NCBI GenBank assembly: GCA_947476695.1
Contig: CANJRD010000013.1
Coordinates: 1 to 64,000 of the forward strand
Direction of reading: 5' to 3'
Origin: Rhodospirillaceae bacterium
Lineage (GTDB): Bacteria; Pseudomonadota; Alphaproteobacteria; Rhodospirillales; Rhodospirillaceae
Length of the DNA stretch: 64,000 nucleotides
The position numbers and the translations under genes are program-made. Shown here one piece after another: positions 40,908-49,098 of the stretch. Under the pieces are notes generated by a model. It ran no database searches and was not told the origin of the DNA. It was given only the letters and a program-made list of their open reading frames with translations. Each line of letters opens with the position of its first letter. The first letter of the stretch is position 1.

Positions 40908-41551
40908 GCGCCCATCATCCCCACGACGAATTGCTGGTGTCCTACGCGGCGGGCACGTTGCCGGAAACGGCCTCCGTCATCGTTGCGACCCATCTTGCGC
41001 TGTGTCCGGCATGCCGGAAAAGCGTGAGCCGAGCGGAGTGCATCGGCGAAGCGTTGATTCAGGACATAGCGCCGGTACGGATGGAGGCGCTGGCGCTCGA
41101 TTCGACATTGGCGCGGCTCGATGAAGAGCAGCCGTCCACCACCGTTGCTCCGCCCGTACCGTCTGGTGATCCTCTGCTCCCCCGACCTTTGCGCGATCTG
41201 GTGCCGCAAGGTCTTCAAGCGCTGAAGTGGAAAACGCTCGGCGGCGGCTTCCGTTATGCTGCGTTGAAGGCCGACGGTGCCGGTCGCTTGGGTCTTCTGG
41301 AAGGACAGCCCGGGAAGGCGACCCCCCATCATGGGCATCACGGCGACGAGTTCACCCTGGTGCTTTCCGGCGGCTACACGGATGAATTGGGCGCTTTCGC
41401 GCGTGGCGACTTACAGTGCGGCGATAGCACACTGATGCATCGCCAAGTCGTGGATGCAGGCGCAGCTTGCCTGTGTCTCGTACTGACGCGCGGTGGAATC
41501 CGGCCCTCTCATCCGGTATTGCGGCTGCTCGCGCGCTTCCTGCCGTTTTAA
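40904..41551 (+). CDS. chrR: ChrR-family zinc anti-sigma factor with C-terminal cupin domain
   Basis: 215 residues. The N-terminal anti-sigma domain keeps His 30, Cys 34 and Cys 37 (HLALCPAC), equal to the zinc ligands of Rhodobacter ChrR, plus N-terminal histidines. The C-terminal cupin has HHGHHGDEF, a likely second metal site that senses reactive oxygen. It holds the sigma factor inactive until singlet oxygen damages it. It overlaps the sigma gene by ATGA. Confidence 0.9.
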   Translation: MSAHHPHDELLVSYAAGTLPETASVIVATHLALCPACRKSVSRAECIGEALIQDIAPVRMEALALDSTLARLDEEQPSTTVAPPVPSGDPLLPRPLRDLVPQGLQALKWKTLGGGFRYAALKADGAGRLGLLEGQPGKATPHHGHHGDEFTLVLSGGYTDELGAFARGDLQCGDSTLMHRQVVDAGAACLCLVLTRGGIRPSHPVLRLLARFLPF

Positions 41552-41557
41552 GAAGTG

Positions 41558-43084
41558 TCAGGTTGACTTGGCGAGACGCGGCACGACCTGCCGTATAAGC
41601 CTGTCGGCATCGACCCGGAAGTGCGGGTCGTCGGTTAGCGCATTCGGTGCCCGCCCGGTCGTTGGGACGGTCTCGAAATGCTGTCCAATCTGGAGCGAGA
41701 TATTTTCTCTGAAGCGCTGCCCAGGGACTGACCGCTCGTCGATCAACTCGAAGACCGCGCAGGTTTGTGGGGCGAATATCAATCCTATCAGACAGTCGCC
41801 GTAGGGCCCCACAAGCAGGTCCGCATTCTGGAAGGCACGGCACCGGTCATTGAAGGACAAGGCGTCGGGGGTGACTTTCGTGAAGCCCAACTTCTGGAGG
41901 GCATCGAAAATCTCGTCTTCGTTCGCGAAACGCTGCCGCGGCGCCGTTGCATGAGATACGAAAATCCGCTGCGGCAGGCTGCGGTCTCGCGATTGTTCCA
42001 CAAACTTGTCGCGCAGCCAATTTACAGCGTAAGGGTGGATGACGTCGACGATGCGCATGAGGCCCGGAACGATGAGTTCGCGGCAGGAGATGACTTCATC
42101 GTCTGCGCATCGCACCAATTGCTCGTCGCGTATTCCGAGTTCACGCAAGGACTGGATGTGCGCCTCTGGCTGATTGTCGTCGATCAGGATCAGGAACTGC
42201 CTGTAGTCGTACAGGCCCTCGATGGACCGCAACCGCGCAAGATTTGCGAGCCAATCGTCGAAGGCCTTTCCGCCGCCGAGCAAAATGCAAGGCTGATCGA
42301 TCCGGCGGGTTTTGGCGGCGACGTTTATCAATGCACGCTTCGGCGAAGTTGCGATGATGGTCGGCGACTGTACCGTCCGCATGATTTGCGGGTTGTTCAG
42401 AAGTTCAACCGAACGCAGCGTGTCATCCAGATAGATGTGCTCGTCGTCGAACACGTACCATTCGCGAGGACGAACGTTGATGTCTTCGAGGATATAAAAG
42501 AGCGCGGTGTCCCAGTGGCGCGAAACGTCGGCCGGGCGGAGGGATTTGATGCGGCCGGTTGGGCCGAAGGTGTCCCTGATCGAAGGTGCAACGACGCTCG
42601 TCCGTTCTGACAGCGGCTCGCGGGTGCGGATCTGGAAGGACGCGGCGGCGTCGCGCGCGTAGCGGCTGCGGATATCGTCTTCCTTTAGGCTGCCAAGGAA
42701 GACGGCCGCGTGATTGACGACATCGACGTTGTTCCACTTGGCTTGCAGCATGGCGAACAACCCGCAGGCTATCGAAGCCTGGCTCGCGCCGTTCTTGCCG
42801 ATGAACTCAAGCAGGAATCTGGCGGCGAAGTCGAACTCCTGGATGTGCCACTGGGCAACGAAGAAGAGCGTTGCCGCAGATTGCGAGGTGTGATCCACGC
42901 CCAGGGCTTGATTCGCGAATTGCGCCTGATCGTCAAATCTGCCCCGCGTGTAGGCGTTTTGAGCGCCGAGGATCAGTTTTTGGAGTTGTTCGTTCACGGC
43001 AGCACGCGCATCCAAGTTAATCCGGTCAAAAGTCGCCAAGTTGGCCAGCGCCAGGGCAATACGATATTCGCCGTCTGGCCGCAA
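41558..43084 (-). CDS. GT61-like glycosyltransferase (DUF563) with helical N-terminal region
   Basis: 508 residues. The C-terminal ~250 match the GT61/DUF563 pattern: RIFVSHATAPRQRFANEDEI, a segment like FEVVDPE.LSF (TKVTPDALSF), and VGPYGDCLIGLIFAPQTCAVFELI. The first ~150 residues are helical and TPR-like (FDDQAQFANQAL, ASIACGLFAMLQAK). The GT61 'GPHGAGL' element is altered to GPYGDCL, so activity may differ. The start is uncertain: a TTG at 43084 with no good ribosome site, and a nearby ATG at 43101 is in another frame. Probably transfers a sugar in surface polysaccharide or glycoprotein synthesis. Confidence 0.65.
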   Translation of the reverse strand: MRPDGEYRIALALANLATFDRINLDARAAVNEQLQKLILGAQNAYTRGRFDDQAQFANQALGVDHTSQSAATLFFVAQWHIQEFDFAARFLLEFIGKNGASQASIACGLFAMLQAKWNNVDVVNHAAVFLGSLKEDDIRSRYARDAAASFQIRTREPLSERTSVVAPSIRDTFGPTGRIKSLRPADVSRHWDTALFYILEDINVRPREWYVFDDEHIYLDDTLRSVELLNNPQIMRTVQSPTIIATSPKRALINVAAKTRRIDQPCILLGGGKAFDDWLANLARLRSIEGLYDYRQFLILIDDNQPEAHIQSLRELGIRDEQLVRCADDEVISCRELIVPGLMRIVDVIHPYAVNWLRDKFVEQSRDRSLPQRIFVSHATAPRQRFANEDEIFDALQKLGFTKVTPDALSFNDRCRAFQNADLLVGPYGDCLIGLIFAPQTCAVFELIDERSVPGQRFRENISLQIGQHFETVPTTGRAPNALTDDPHFRVDADRLIRQVVPRLAKST

Positions 43085-43147
43085 TGAACGAGTTTTTCAT
43101 CGCGCCCACCGGGTCGGTGCGCAATGTAAACGTCAGAAGCAAGTTGG

Positions 43148-43903
43148 TCAGGATGCCTGCTGACGGCTGTCAGATCCTTCGGGCGACAGCATGTAACCCG
43201 TGCCCCGCATGGTGCGGATCATGGTCGGCCGCTTAGGGTCCAACTCGATCTTTTGACGCAGGCGGGTAACCAGCACGTCGATGCTGCGGTCCAGGGGATC
43301 CCAGCCGCGCTGGAGAACGGCCGACATCAGATCTTCCCGGCTCATCACCGTGCCCATGTGACGCGCAAGGTGTTCAAGCAGCCGCGCCTCGTTGTTCGTC
43401 AGCGAGATTTCCTCACCTTGCTGTGAGCGGAATTTCCCGGCCGCCGCGTCGAGGACACAGCCATGGAAGCTGATCGCGCCTTCGTTGACCGGGCGGTCGG
43501 TGATTGGCGCGCCGCGCCGCGTCGGCACCCGTCGCAGCACGCTGCGGATGCGTGCCAACAACTCACGCTCGGCAAAGGGCTTCACCACGTAGTCGTCGGC
43601 GCCGCATTCAAGGCCGGCAACGCGGTCGGTGGTCTCGCTGCGCGTGGTGAGAATGATGATGCCGCAATCATGATGTTCGCGCAGGTATCGCGTCAGCATG
43701 AAGCCGTCTTCACCCGGCAGGCGCAGGTCCATGAGGACGAGGTGGACGTTGGGTCCGGCGGCGAGGGCCGTCCGCATTTCCCGACCGTTCATGGCCGTGG
43801 TAACGCGATACCCCTCGTCGCGCAGGTAGACGCAAACGACATCTCGGACAAAATCGTCGTCTTCTACGACGAGGATGTGATGGTTGTTCGCCGCTTCTGC
43901 CAT
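43148..43903 (-). CDS. OmpR/PhoB-family response regulator
   Basis: 251 residues: receiver domain with acidic pocket EDD (14-16) and phospho-acceptor Asp 59 (LVLMDLRLPGEDG), then a winged-helix DNA-binding domain (LTNNEARLLEHLARHMGTVMSREDL and RSIDVLVTRLRQKIE). No cognate kinase lies in the window. It is divergent from a gene for an Hpt-domain protein 158 nt away, so both may belong to one phosphorelay. ATG 43903 is used. Confidence 0.9.
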   Translation of the reverse strand: MAEAANNHHILVVEDDDFVRDVVCVYLRDEGYRVTTAMNGREMRTALAAGPNVHLVLMDLRLPGEDGFMLTRYLREHHDCGIIILTTRSETTDRVAGLECGADDYVVKPFAERELLARIRSVLRRVPTRRGAPITDRPVNEGAISFHGCVLDAAAGKFRSQQGEEISLTNNEARLLEHLARHMGTVMSREDLMSAVLQRGWDPLDRSIDVLVTRLRQKIELDPKRPTMIRTMRGTGYMLSPEGSDSRQQAS

Positions 43904-44061
43904 GACGGGCTTGCGCACACCGTTGGTTGTTCAGACGTCGCAACCACAGGTAACGCGTGCCGCAACGCCTTACCCGCGAATCCTGTTGCTAACACAGCTT
44001 AGTGCAAAGATTGATCGGGGTGGAGGGGGCATCGGGGGTAGGGTTCGTTTAAACCGCAGCG

Positions 44062-44484
44062 ATGGACAACCGCCCTTCGGCGCCTGTAGCATTTCAACTT
44101 ACCATTTCGGTCGTGCCCGCCAGGATGCCACTTCCTCCACAGCCTGAATTGCCCCCCGATCCAGCCCTCGACAGCCGGTTGAGCGAACTGCGCAGCCGCT
44201 TCCGCGCGGCCCTGCCGCCTCGGATTGCGGCCTTGCGTCAACGCATGGAAGCTTTGGGTCCTGGCGGTTGGTCCCCCGAGCAAACGGAGGACCTTCGCGC
44301 CGACGTGCACAGCCTGGCAGGCTCCTCGGGCCTGTTCGGCTTCGATCAGGTGGGGGCGGCCGCGAGCGCGCTTGAGCATCTGATCATCAAAGCGGCAAAG
44401 GGCGGTTCGCTATCTCACGCGCAGATCGAAGAGATGTTCCACGCCTTCGCGCAGCTAGAACAGGCGCAACTGAACGCCTATTGA
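44062..44484 (+). CDS. Hpt-domain phosphotransfer protein
   Basis: 140 residues: a proline-rich N-terminal part and an Hpt four-helix domain with the phospho-histidine in DVHSLAGSSGLFGFDQVGAAA (His 83). A shorter start at 44125 is possible. As a free histidine phosphotransfer protein beside a response regulator it probably carries phosphate between a kinase elsewhere and the regulator. Confidence 0.75.
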   Translation: MDNRPSAPVAFQLTISVVPARMPLPPQPELPPDPALDSRLSELRSRFRAALPPRIAALRQRMEALGPGGWSPEQTEDLRADVHSLAGSSGLFGFDQVGAAASALEHLIIKAAKGGSLSHAQIEEMFHAFAQLEQAQLNAY

Positions 44485-44615
44485 AATAGCAATCGGACAA
44501 AAGGCCCGACGTCTGCCGTTCGCGCATCGCGGGCATTTCCGCACATCCGCGAAATCCTGAATACAATCATTCGTACGCCCTGCAACGCGGTGTTTCTCAC
44601 AGGCGTTGCTGAGCC

Positions 44616-44716
44616 GTAGTGAAAGCCTCCCGTCGGGGGGACAGTGAAAGCTGTCAGCGACGGGAGACTAAAGTTCGCTTCGTATGGTGGGGGGACCCGG
44701 GGCAGAAGCCTCGGGG
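44616..44716 (+). promoter_or_regulatory. Putative structured 5' leader of the first Tat-paralogue gene
   Basis: Two strong hairpins lie in the leader. The first pairs CTCCCGTCG (44627-44635) with CGACGGGAG (44658-44666) around an inner ACAG/CTGT stem, with GTGAAAG repeated before and inside it. The second pairs CCCGGGGC with GCCTCGGG around AGAA (44696-44715), ending 4 nt before the GGGGGA ribosome site. I cannot match it to a named riboswitch. Confidence 0.35.
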
Positions 44717-44732
44717 ATTAGGGGGATGCTCA

Positions 44733-46769
44733 GTGTCGACCTCTTCGTGCGACCGTAACGCTCCTGCTTTCGCGGGACCGGGCGGGAACTCGCGATTTGC
44801 GTCCATTCTCTCGCGACGTCACGCGATCGGCGCCGACTTCGGCACTGTGGCCGGTGCCACGATGGTGCGCCATGCCGCCGCCGCGGGCACGCCTTTGCGG
44901 GCTGTCGTCACCGTCGATGGCCAGAACTTCGAGCACCGTGAAGACAGCGGACGCGATCTCGGCAATTTCGTCTCCGTCATCGGCGGCTTCACCCAGCGCT
45001 GCATCCGCGCCGACGTCGCGGGCTCTCCGCTGACGGTGCTTTTCCGGCCCGATGTCGACAGCGACCGCGCCGAAGTCGTCTTCGAACACGGCAGCGCGTT
45101 CACCAAAAATCCGGTCAATCTCGGCGCCTATAGCGTGACGATCTATCGCGGCGAGACCCAACTCGCGACCATCGCCGTGCCGGCGCACTATCACCTGTCG
45201 CGCTGGCGCTGGCAGTCGGCCATTCGGCCCGTCGTGGCGAAGATCGATCAATTGATCGCGCAAGGCCTGTTGCCGCCGTACGACCGTTCGGCGGTGCCGG
45301 GCGCGACGCCGGTCAGCCCGGCCACGCCAACGCTCGGGCCGACACCCGAGGTCCAAGTCCCGGACGCCTCCAATGCGCCGCCGCCGGAGGAGGCCTTCAC
45401 GGTGAACCCCGGTGTGGCGGTGCCCTATGAGCCACCGCAATCGCTGATCGATTATTTGCGCGCGATGTTCGGGTCGACCTACTGGCTGCTATCGACCGGC
45501 GATCGCAAACCCGGCCTGCTTGAGAGCGCCGCGATCGGCACCGCAGTTGGCGCCTTGGCTGCCAAAGCGTTCCAGATGAGCAGCGCGCAGGGTGCGGAAG
45601 TACAGATCGCCGAAGTGCCGCGCGCCGATGCGCCGATCCTGAAAACCGCGCTGGCGAGTTCCGTCTACACCTACACGCCGATGAGCCTCGCCGGCGTCAC
45701 GGCCTATATGCCGCAGACCGGCGAACGTGACGACATCGGCCTGCTGACCGAGCATCAAGCGCGGTATGTCTGCACCGAATCTGCGGATGCGCTCGAGATC
45801 GTGCGCGCCTGGGGCGAAGCGGCGGGCACGGTGCCGTGGCACATGCGTGACGACACGACCAATGCGCCGCTCGACTTCCGCACCTATCCGCGTGCCAGTT
45901 GGTATTGGGACCAGCGTGTCGCCGATCCCTGGGTCGTGACGACCACGACGCCCATAACGCCGGATGCGGCGCATCTGCCGGCGTTGTCGTATCTGCCATA
46001 CGTGCTCACCGGCGATCCGTATCATCTCGAAGAGATGCAATTCACGGCCACGTGGACCTGGGGCGCCAATCCGCCGAACTATCGTCCTCAGATCACCCAG
46101 TCGCGGTCGTTCGCGTGGAGCATGCGCAATCTCGCGCAGACCGCTCGGATGACGCCGGCGAACGTGCCGTCATGGTTGCTGCCGCAAAGCTACTGGCTCG
46201 ACATGCTCGAGAAGAACCGGCAGTTCCTGGAAAACGCCTACGTCAATAATCCCAAGCCGCAATTCGCGGTGTTCCGCTCCACCGGCGACATCGATAACGG
46301 GCGTGACGAGGCGCTGGCGCCGGCCGGTACCTGGGTCGATCCCTGGCAGGAAGAGTTTGTCGCAGCCGTCATCGGTTGGATCATCGATATGGGCTTCACC
46401 AATTGGAAGACAGCCTTCGATTGGAAGATCGGCTCGACCATCGCACGCACGGGAACGAGCAGCGGATGGGTGCGCGCCCAGGCGACGCCGTATCGCGTCA
46501 TCCTGCGTAGCGTGCGCAATGGATCGGTTGTCGGCGCGTGGACCGAGGCGTGGTCGCTCAGCGCCCAGATCGCGAAGCTGACTTACGCTAGTGCGGATAC
46601 GTGGGTGGGAACGGACCTCACCTATCTCGGCTACAGCCGCGGCGCATTGGTCTACGCCGCGAAGCACGGTGCGCAGGTCGGTGAAAACCTCTCGTGGGCG
46701 ACCGGGCAGATCAATGCCAAGGGGTGGAAGTCGCCTTACAAGTGGCGCCTCGGCGACGGCCTGCGGTAG
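44733..46769 (+). CDS. Tat-exported protein of unknown function, paralogue A
   Basis: 678 residues from a GTG at 44733 (GGGGGA 6 nt upstream). A twin-arginine-like segment SRRHAIGADFGTVAG lies at about 28-42, after an atypical long n-region. The N-terminal domain (TPLRAVVTVDGQNFEHRED) is beta-rich, the middle is a variable Pro-rich linker with an insert (SLIDYLRAMFGS, TGDRKPGLLES), and the C-terminal ~330 residues share long identical runs with paralogues B and C: TGDPYHLEEMQF, SRSFAWSMRNLAQ, DPWQEEFVAAVIGW and GTSSGWVRAQATPYRVILRS. The fold may be a RIFT-barrel plus (alpha/alpha) toroid as in some polysaccharide lyases; this is a weak guess. The family is unknown to me. Confidence 0.6.
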   Translation: MSTSSCDRNAPAFAGPGGNSRFASILSRRHAIGADFGTVAGATMVRHAAAAGTPLRAVVTVDGQNFEHREDSGRDLGNFVSVIGGFTQRCIRADVAGSPLTVLFRPDVDSDRAEVVFEHGSAFTKNPVNLGAYSVTIYRGETQLATIAVPAHYHLSRWRWQSAIRPVVAKIDQLIAQGLLPPYDRSAVPGATPVSPATPTLGPTPEVQVPDASNAPPPEEAFTVNPGVAVPYEPPQSLIDYLRAMFGSTYWLLSTGDRKPGLLESAAIGTAVGALAAKAFQMSSAQGAEVQIAEVPRADAPILKTALASSVYTYTPMSLAGVTAYMPQTGERDDIGLLTEHQARYVCTESADALEIVRAWGEAAGTVPWHMRDDTTNAPLDFRTYPRASWYWDQRVADPWVVTTTTPITPDAAHLPALSYLPYVLTGDPYHLEEMQFTATWTWGANPPNYRPQITQSRSFAWSMRNLAQTARMTPANVPSWLLPQSYWLDMLEKNRQFLENAYVNNPKPQFAVFRSTGDIDNGRDEALAPAGTWVDPWQEEFVAAVIGWIIDMGFTNWKTAFDWKIGSTIARTGTSSGWVRAQATPYRVILRSVRNGSVVGAWTEAWSLSAQIAKLTYASADTWVGTDLTYLGYSRGALVYAAKHGAQVGENLSWATGQINAKGWKSPYKWRLGDGLR

Positions 46770-46793
46770 GGCCGCTGTACTACACGCAAGAAG

Positions 46794-46822
46794 CGGCGTC
46801 GCGAAAGCGGCGCCGTTTTTTT
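46794..46822 (+). terminator. Rho-independent terminator after paralogue A
   Basis: A 9-bp stem with a GAAA tetraloop (CGGCGTCGC GAAA GCGGCGCCG, including one G-T pair) followed by seven T residues, 25 nt after the stop codon. Confidence 0.85.
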
Positions 46823-47034
46823 ATGCGCGTAGCAGCAAGCGGGCTATACGTTCGCATATATCCAATTACGAGAACCACGAATGCCAGCAACGCCTGATTT
46901 ATGGGCGGTTGTGAAGTTACGCGTCCCGGGATTGTTAAGTGCCTTAACAATTATAACGTGCTTTCGATTGGCAACCACATTTGGCGCACCGCGTAGGTGC
47001 AGTGGGGTTTCGATCACGTTTATTGGGGGCTTAA

Positions 47035-48774
47035 ATGATCACACGCAGGACAGTACTCAGCGGTGCCGCAGCGGCCGGCATCGGTTTCGTCAGCGCTCGC
47101 GCTTCGGCGCAAACGCTTCCACCGCTTGCTGTCGTCATTCAACTCAGCACCGGCGCGCGTTACGTCTACGACGTCGCGAACGGCAGCGATCTTGGGGACT
47201 TCGCCTCCACGATCGGCGGCTTCACGCAGCGATGCATCCGCGTCGATCATCCTGGTTTTCCGCTGAGCGTCTTCTTCAGGCCGGATCGCAGCAGCAGCCG
47301 TGTCGAAGTCGTGTTCGAACTCGGTCGCGTTCTCGGGGGCTCGTTGCCCACGACGCTTCCTGCCTACACGGCGACGATCAATGCGGGCGACCAAACGCTC
47401 GCGACCGTGCAGGTGCCGGTTCACTACTGGTATTCGCGCTGGCGTTGGCAATCGAGCCCGCGTCCGATTGTCGGGAACGTCAATCAACTCATCAGTCAGG
47501 GGCTTCTGCCGCCTTACGACACTGTCGGCGGCATCAGCGCCACCAGCGTGACGCAGAAGTGCCTGCCATCGAGCTCGCCGTTCAAGAAGGCGGCGCCCTG
47601 CTTTGCGGTGAACACGACGACCTTCGTGCCGTCGCCAACGTTGCCCGCGCTCATGACCGGCTACAAGCCGTATACGGTGATGGGTACGTCCGACATCACG
47701 CCCTACATGCCGCGCACCGGCGAGCGTCCCGACATCGGTCTGGTGACGGAGCCCCAGGCGCAGTTCATCTGCACGGGGTCGCCGGTCGCGCTCGGCGCGT
47801 TGCGCGCCTGGGCCGAAGGCGCGGGTACGGTCCCGTGGCATATCCGCGATGAAGTCACGGGTGCGCCGCTCAATCTGCTGACCTATCCCAACGCCAGCTG
47901 GTATTGGGATCAGCGCGTCGGTGCGCCGTGGATTCCCCTCGGCGACAACCCGGTGACAATCGACACCGCGCACGCGCCGGCCCTTGGTTACGTGCCGTAC
48001 ATGCTCACGGGCGATCCGTACCATTTGGAAGACATGCAGTTCGCTGCAAACTGGGATCGCGGCGCGCTGCCGCCGAAGTACCGGCCCAGCATCGGCCAAT
48101 CGCGATCCTTTGCCTGGTCTATCCGCAATCTGGCGCAGTGCGCGCGGGTCACGCCAGAGACCGTGCCCACGTGGCTTCTGCCGCGTAACTACTGGCTTGG
48201 GTTCCTCAGCGAAAGCCGCGCGTTCCTCGAAGCAAACTACGCGAACAATCCGTCGCCCGTGATGGCGATGTTCCGTTCGACCTCGGACATCAATTCCGGC
48301 CGCGATGAGGGCGTCTCCGCGCCGGGCGGCACGTGGATCGACCCTTGGCAGGACGAATTCGTTGCTACCGTGATCGGGTGGGTCATCCGCATGGGTTTCA
48401 ACGATTGGCAGACCGCGTTCGATTGGAAGCTCGGCACGACCATCGCCCGCACCGGCAATACGAGCGGTTGGTGCCGTGCCTATGCCACGCCCTATCGCGT
48501 GATCTTGCGTTCCGCGTTGACGGCGCCGCTGGTCAGCACGTGGTCCGAGGCTTGGGCACTCACCAAGCAGGTGCGCGGCATCCCGACGGTCACGGATCCG
48601 GATACGTGGGTCGATCCTGATATGACCTACCTCGCTTACACGCGTGGCGTGTTGGCAATGGGGCAATCGCTTGAACGTCCAGGCACCGCGAATGGTCTGG
48701 AGTGGTCGACGCAGCAACTTCGCAGCAAAGGCTGGAAAACGGCATACAAGTGGCGGCTGGGCAGCGGTCTCTGA
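47035..48774 (+). CDS. Tat-exported protein of unknown function, paralogue B
   Basis: 579 residues. A clean Tat signal, TRRTVLSGAAAAGIGFVSARASAQ, opens the chain. The N-terminal ~140 residues are beta-rich (GGFTQRCIRVDHPGFPLSVFFRP). A Ser/Pro/Lys linker leads to the C-terminal domain shared with A and C (PYMPRTGERPDIGLVTEPQAQ, TGDPYHLEDMQFAANWD, WIDPWQDEFVATVIGW). No metal-binding cluster stands out; conserved Trp, Tyr, Arg and acidic residues recur, as in carbohydrate-binding or hydrolysing enzymes. The gene has its own 265-nt leader, so it is probably transcribed separately. Confidence 0.6.
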   Translation: MITRRTVLSGAAAAGIGFVSARASAQTLPPLAVVIQLSTGARYVYDVANGSDLGDFASTIGGFTQRCIRVDHPGFPLSVFFRPDRSSSRVEVVFELGRVLGGSLPTTLPAYTATINAGDQTLATVQVPVHYWYSRWRWQSSPRPIVGNVNQLISQGLLPPYDTVGGISATSVTQKCLPSSSPFKKAAPCFAVNTTTFVPSPTLPALMTGYKPYTVMGTSDITPYMPRTGERPDIGLVTEPQAQFICTGSPVALGALRAWAEGAGTVPWHIRDEVTGAPLNLLTYPNASWYWDQRVGAPWIPLGDNPVTIDTAHAPALGYVPYMLTGDPYHLEDMQFAANWDRGALPPKYRPSIGQSRSFAWSIRNLAQCARVTPETVPTWLLPRNYWLGFLSESRAFLEANYANNPSPVMAMFRSTSDINSGRDEGVSAPGGTWIDPWQDEFVATVIGWVIRMGFNDWQTAFDWKLGTTIARTGNTSGWCRAYATPYRVILRSALTAPLVSTWSEAWALTKQVRGIPTVTDPDTWVDPDMTYLAYTRGVLAMGQSLERPGTANGLEWSTQQLRSKGWKTAYKWRLGSGL

Positions 48775-49098
48775 TAGAGGTCTTTGTTCTCGGCGCATGA
48801 GAAGCGGCACGATTGCAAAAGCAGTCGTGCCGCTTGTGTCTGCGGTTCACGTACGCGCCCGCGCGCCGTAAAACAAATCAGTTATGCGAAAAGTAACCGC
48901 ACCTATACGAACGAATCACGCGCAGGCCGGGCAATTTAACATGGCTTAAACATAATAAAATCAAGCGGCGCGCGCCCAACCTGCAAATACACGCGCTCCG
49001 CATCATTCAACGGAAAGATTATACCGACCGGCAACGGCGACTCATCGACGGCGTACCTGAAGTGAATCTCGATGCTCACACAGGGGAACCGACGTCAT
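48775..49098. other. Spacer between paralogues B and C
   Basis: 324 nt with no gene. Apart from the strong hairpin at 48802-48835 it is AT-rich in the middle (48930-48970) and probably holds the promoter of paralogue C. Confidence 0.4.
48802..48835 (+). terminator. Hairpin after paralogue B
   Basis: A 15-bp stem, AAGCGGCACGATTGC / GCAGTCGTGCCGCTT with an AAAA loop and one G-T pair, 28 nt after the stop. No T-run follows. Confidence 0.6.

Noticed and set aside
47020-48810. Open frame of 596 codons on the minus strand
   Set aside because: Antisense to Tat paralogue B; similar shadows occur opposite A and C because the coding strands are similar.
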